From Planctomycetota bacterium (GTDB lineage: Bacteria > Planctomycetota > UBA1135 > GCA-002686595), in assembly GCA_004296785.1 (NCBI GenBank), contig SCVU01000463.1:1-8253 (forward strand): a stretch of 8,253 nt of DNA. The letters run 5' to 3'. The translations under genes and the position numbers were made by a program. The notes under the pieces are model-generated. The model made no database searches and had not been told where the DNA came from. It was given only the letters and a program-made list of their open reading frames with translations. Of this stretch, positions 6,196 through 8,253 are shown piece by piece (position 1 is the stretch's first letter; every line of letters begins with the position of its first letter).

Positions 6196-7743
6196 CTACG
6201 GCGCGAGGCGCAGCGCCGCCGCGTTGCTCGCGTGCGTGAACGCGCCGTTCGCATCGAGCGCGACGTACGCGTGGTGCACGACGGTCCCGGCGAGCGCCGC
6301 CGCGACGCCGGCGGGCAGTGCGAGCGTCGATTGCCCAATGCCCAGTGGCGTCAGCACGCCGATCACCTTCGACAGCGGCGCGCCGCCGGCGAGGATCGCG
6401 CTCGAGTACGCGTCGAGCACGAGCGGCAGCGTGAGGCTCGTGCCCGGCACCGCGGTGCCGGGGTTCGTGCCGCTGATGCTCCCGACCATGACCCAGATCT
6501 CGCCCGCGTGCGCGGGACCCGCGCGCAGCAGGAGGTCTTGCGATCCGCCGGCCGCCGTCGAGATCTCCGGCGCGGTGTGGAACAGCGTCCCGATGTCGGC
6601 GGTCAGCACGCTGCCCTTCGTGCCGCTGCCGAACCCGCCGCCGACCGCGACGTAGTCGTCGCCGAGCGCGACGCCTTCTCCGATGCCGTTCGACACGACC
6701 GCGTCGGAAGAGGTCACGCGCACGACCTGCTGCCACTGGCCGCTCGCCGCGCGGCGGTACAGGTACGCGCCGCCGACCGCGAAGAAAGTCGTGCCGGGCT
6801 GATTCATCGTGTACGCGCCGACGGCGAGCCAGTCGCCGCGCAGGTCGAGCCCCACGCCGAACGTGTCGGCCCAACCGGTCGCGGGCTCGATCACCTGTTG
6901 CTCCGTCCACGTCCCGCCGGCATCGCGCTCGTAGACGCGCGCGACGGTCTGCGGCGACTCCGCGAGGACGACGAAGCGATCTCCCGACAGCGCGACGTCC
7001 ATCGGCAACTGCGTGATCGGAATCGCGACGGTCGCGGCGAGCGACCAGAACCCGACGGGCGAGCGCTCGAACACGAACACCTTGCCGGTGTCGGCGAGCG
7101 CGACGAGCCGATCCCCGTCGAGGTCGAGCTCGCGTCCGAAGTGCGCCCACGGCGCGGTCACGAGGGCCTCGGGCAGGTACTCGCCCTGCAGCGTGCGCTT
7201 GTAGATCTGGATGGCGCCGGTGGCGGGAGTCGTGAGATACGGCAGCCCGACCGCGAGCAAGTCGCGCTGGGCCCTGAACTCGGATGCCGAGATGACGGCG
7301 GCCGCGTCGATCGTCTGCACGAGCGGCCAGGCGCCGAGCGCGCTGCGCCGGTGGACGTACAGCGCACCGAGGCCTCCCGCGCGCTGCACGAACGCGAAGT
7401 CCTCGGCCAGCGCGACCGGATCGGCCGCCGTGACCAAGGACTGCGTCGGCGGAGGAGAGAACACGGCCGACTCGATCCAACTGCCGTCCGCCGCGCGCTC
7501 GTACACGAACGCGTTCGGCTCGGTGGCGAGGCCGGGGGCCGCGCTCGGGAGCCCGCAGGCTCCGACGATCATCCGCGCGCCGTCGACGGCGATCTCGCCT
7601 CCGAACTCGTCGGCGACCAGGCTCGCGCTCGGAACGACGAGCTGGTCCTCGCGCGCGAACTGCGCGAGAGTCGCGCTCGAGAGGGCGGCCGCGGCGAGGG
7701 CGTGAGAGAGGGCGAGCGCCTGGATCGAGCGAGTGCGAGCCAT
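6196..7743 (-). CDS. Exported FG-GAP-type beta-propeller protein with planctomycete C-terminal module
   Basis: The 515-residue product begins MARTRSIQALALSHALAAAA and continues LSSATLA, a Sec signal peptide with probable cleavage near residue 27. Residues about 45-385 hold seven repeats of the FG-GAP_2 kind, each a FG/x-[V/L]-[A/D]-[L/V]-x-GD-x-[L/V]-x-VGA strand pair followed by a [Y/F]-[E/R/K]-R turn and a G-x-W strand. Clear copies are FGGEIAVDGARMIVGA (47-62), FGRELDLDGDRLVALA (202-217), DVALSGDRFVVLA (249-261), FGVGLDLRGDWLAVGA (295-310) and EGVALGDDYVAVGG (356-369). Tags such as VYERAADGSW (80-89) and LYRRAASGQW (328-337) close blades. Seven repeats match a seven-bladed propeller. Residues about 391-515 are a distinct module (GGSQDLLLRAGPAHAG, GTNPG, HHAYVALD, SNA), common to my recollection at the ends of planctomycete secreted proteins. 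GGAGGA 9 nt before ATG 7743 decides the start. No catalytic residues are visible; binding or a structural surface role is inferred. Confidence 0.9.
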   Translation of the reverse strand: MARTRSIQALALSHALAAAALSSATLAQFAREDQLVVPSASLVADEFGGEIAVDGARMIVGACGLPSAAPGLATEPNAFVYERAADGSWIESAVFSPPPTQSLVTAADPVALAEDFAFVQRAGGLGALYVHRRSALGAWPLVQTIDAAAVISASEFRAQRDLLAVGLPYLTTPATGAIQIYKRTLQGEYLPEALVTAPWAHFGRELDLDGDRLVALADTGKVFVFERSPVGFWSLAATVAIPITQLPMDVALSGDRFVVLAESPQTVARVYERDAGGTWTEQQVIEPATGWADTFGVGLDLRGDWLAVGAYTMNQPGTTFFAVGGAYLYRRAASGQWQQVVRVTSSDAVVSNGIGEGVALGDDYVAVGGGFGSGTKGSVLTADIGTLFHTAPEISTAAGGSQDLLLRAGPAHAGEIWVMVGSISGTNPGTAVPGTSLTLPLVLDAYSSAILAGGAPLSKVIGVLTPLGIGQSTLALPAGVAAALAGTVVHHAYVALDANGAFTHASNAAALRLAP

Positions 7744-7752
7744 GGCGGAAGT

Positions 7753-7758
7753 TCCTCC
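7753..7758 (-). promoter_or_regulatory. Strong Shine-Dalgarno site of the FG-GAP propeller gene
   Basis: On the minus strand GGAGGA lies 9 nt before ATG 7743. It is the only near-consensus SD in the window, in contrast to the SD-less starts of both permeases and the copper protein. Confidence 0.75.
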
Positions 7759-7776
7759 GTCGAGCGGATGCGGCGA

Positions 7777-7795
7777 GCGACCTGTGAAGGGTCGC
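7777..7795 (-). repeat. Inverted repeat in the leader of the FG-GAP propeller gene
   Basis: GCGACC (7777-7782) and GGTCGC (7790-7795) are perfect complements around a 7-nt loop. The element sits between the candidate -10 box (7801-7806) and the SD, covering the likely transcription start. It could be an operator or a small leader hairpin. Confidence 0.4.
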
Positions 7796-7800
7796 CGACA

Positions 7801-7806
7801 AGTCTA
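7801..7806 (-). promoter_or_regulatory. Candidate -10 box (TAGACT) for the FG-GAP propeller gene
   Basis: The minus strand reads TAGACT, a good TAnnnT match, giving a leader of about 50 nt that holds the SD. No -35 hexamer is recognisable 16-18 bp upstream. Confidence 0.3.
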
Positions 7807-7818
7807 GCCAGCCGCGGC

Positions 7819-7845
7819 GAACGCGCGCGGTCGCGCAGCGCGTTC
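7819..7845 (-). terminator. Candidate hairpin at the end of the right-edge minus-strand gene
   Basis: GAACGCGC (7819-7826) and GCGCGTTC (7838-7845) form an 8-bp perfect stem with an 11-nt loop, overlapping the TGA stop (7844-7846) of the right-edge gene. No T tract follows on the minus strand, so termination is possible but unproven. Confidence 0.35.
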
Positions 7846-8253
7846 AGTCGGCGAAGTAGAGATCGGCGAGCCGCCGCAGCTCGGCCGCCATCGCCGGACC
7901 CCAAAAGAATTTCGCGGGGTCGATGCCCTTCCACGTGTCGGGCGACATCTGCACGACCGCGCTCGCCGGCTGCGGCGGCGACGCGAGCGCTGTCCAGCGC
8001 GCCTCGGGTCCGTAGAACGCGATCCAGTCGTACGCGACCGCCTCGCCGGTCGCGAAGTCGCGCACGAACACGCGGTCCTGCTCGTCGACGCTCGAGCCCC
8101 ACGCGCCGAGCAGGTCGCGCATCGCCGGCATGCCGACCTGGCGCGCGAGCGCGCGCGCGAAGCGCCGCTCGCTGTCGTGGAACTGCTGCGCGCGCGGATC
8201 GGCGACGTACAGCGCGGCGTCGCGCGCCGTCTGCGGCGAATCGCCGTCGAGCA
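7844..8253 (-). CDS. Hypothetical protein, C-terminal part, runs off the right edge
   Basis: The minus-strand frame ending at TGA 7846-7844 stays open to the right edge, giving 135 complete residues; the start is outside the window. The internal ATG at 8131 is not a convincing start, because the codons before it read as ordinary protein (DSPQTARDAALYVADPRAQQ, then FHDSERRFARALARQVG). The rest is balanced in charge and rich in Trp and aromatics, for example VAYDWIAFYGPEARW, VVQMSPDTWKGIDPAKFFWG and a C-terminal LRRLADLYFAD. That composition favours this frame over the Arg-rich overlapping frame at 7569-8102. No family is recognised, and no signal or membrane segment is visible in this part. 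It lies upstream of and in the same direction as the FG-GAP propeller gene, but a 100-bp gap with a hairpin and a promoter candidate separates them. Confidence 0.7.
   Translation of the reverse strand, partial: LDGDSPQTARDAALYVADPRAQQFHDSERRFARALARQVGMPAMRDLLGAWGSSVDEQDRVFVRDFATGEAVAYDWIAFYGPEARWTALASPPQPASAVVQMSPDTWKGIDPAKFFWGPAMAAELRRLADLYFAD

Noticed and set aside
5963..7801. 612-codon minus-strand frame overlapping the FG-GAP gene
   Set aside because: Arg-rich shadow in another frame; the 515-residue frame has a signal peptide, SD and regular repeats.
7569..8102. 177-codon minus-strand frame at the right end
   Set aside because: Arg-rich, and overlaps both the FG-GAP signal peptide region and the better-composed frame that runs off the right edge.

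Overview
The window is G+C-rich (roughly two thirds or more by eye), gene-dense bacterial chromosome with no mobile element, tRNA, rRNA or CRISPR visible. The best taxonomic clue is protein architecture. Two adjacent secreted proteins end in two different C-terminal modules. One has a YGCGINPAGSL-type start, NPLG and a PGFPCG.PLPGFGM stretch. The other runs AGGSQDLLLRAGPAHAG, then GTNPG, then HHAYVALD and SNA. From memory, both modules recur at the ends of many exported proteins of Planctomycetota. Mostly SD-less starts fit that group, so a planctomycete is the likely source; this is inference, not a search result.

Layout, left to right. (1) The 3' part of a gene for a repeat-built beta-propeller protein, open at the left edge. 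(2) Three plus-strand membrane transporter genes: a CAT-type APC amino acid permease (1036-2595), a TauE/SafE (TSUP) family anion exporter-like protein (2699-3610) and a second CAT-type permease (3660-5153). The two permeases share a fold and motifs but are clearly diverged, with insertions in the first. (3) A secreted type I copper (plastocyanin-like) protein with a planctomycete C-terminal module (5296-6093). (4) A very G+C-rich convergent gap with a hairpin and short direct repeats. (5) On the minus strand, an exported seven-repeat FG-GAP-type beta-propeller protein with the second kind of C-terminal module (7743-6196). (6) The 3' part of an unrecognised minus-strand gene running off the right edge.

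Functional reading. The three transporters may form one uptake/export cluster: amino acids imported by the two APC permeases, and a small, probably sulfur-containing or organic anion moved by the TSUP protein. The substrate link is conjecture. TSUP and the second permease are 49 bp apart with no promoter seen between them, so they are probably co-transcribed; the TSUP gene has its own sigma70-like promoter candidate. The copper protein and the propeller protein are surface or periplasmic proteins facing each other across a shared terminator region, and nothing ties them to the transporters.

No clear previously undescribed system is visible. The points most worth a second look are the two C-terminal modules on neighbouring secreted proteins, the cupredoxin-module fusion, a possible leaderless Arg-rich 16-codon ORF before the TSUP gene, the TM1-region insertion in the first permease, and the structured non-coding gaps.
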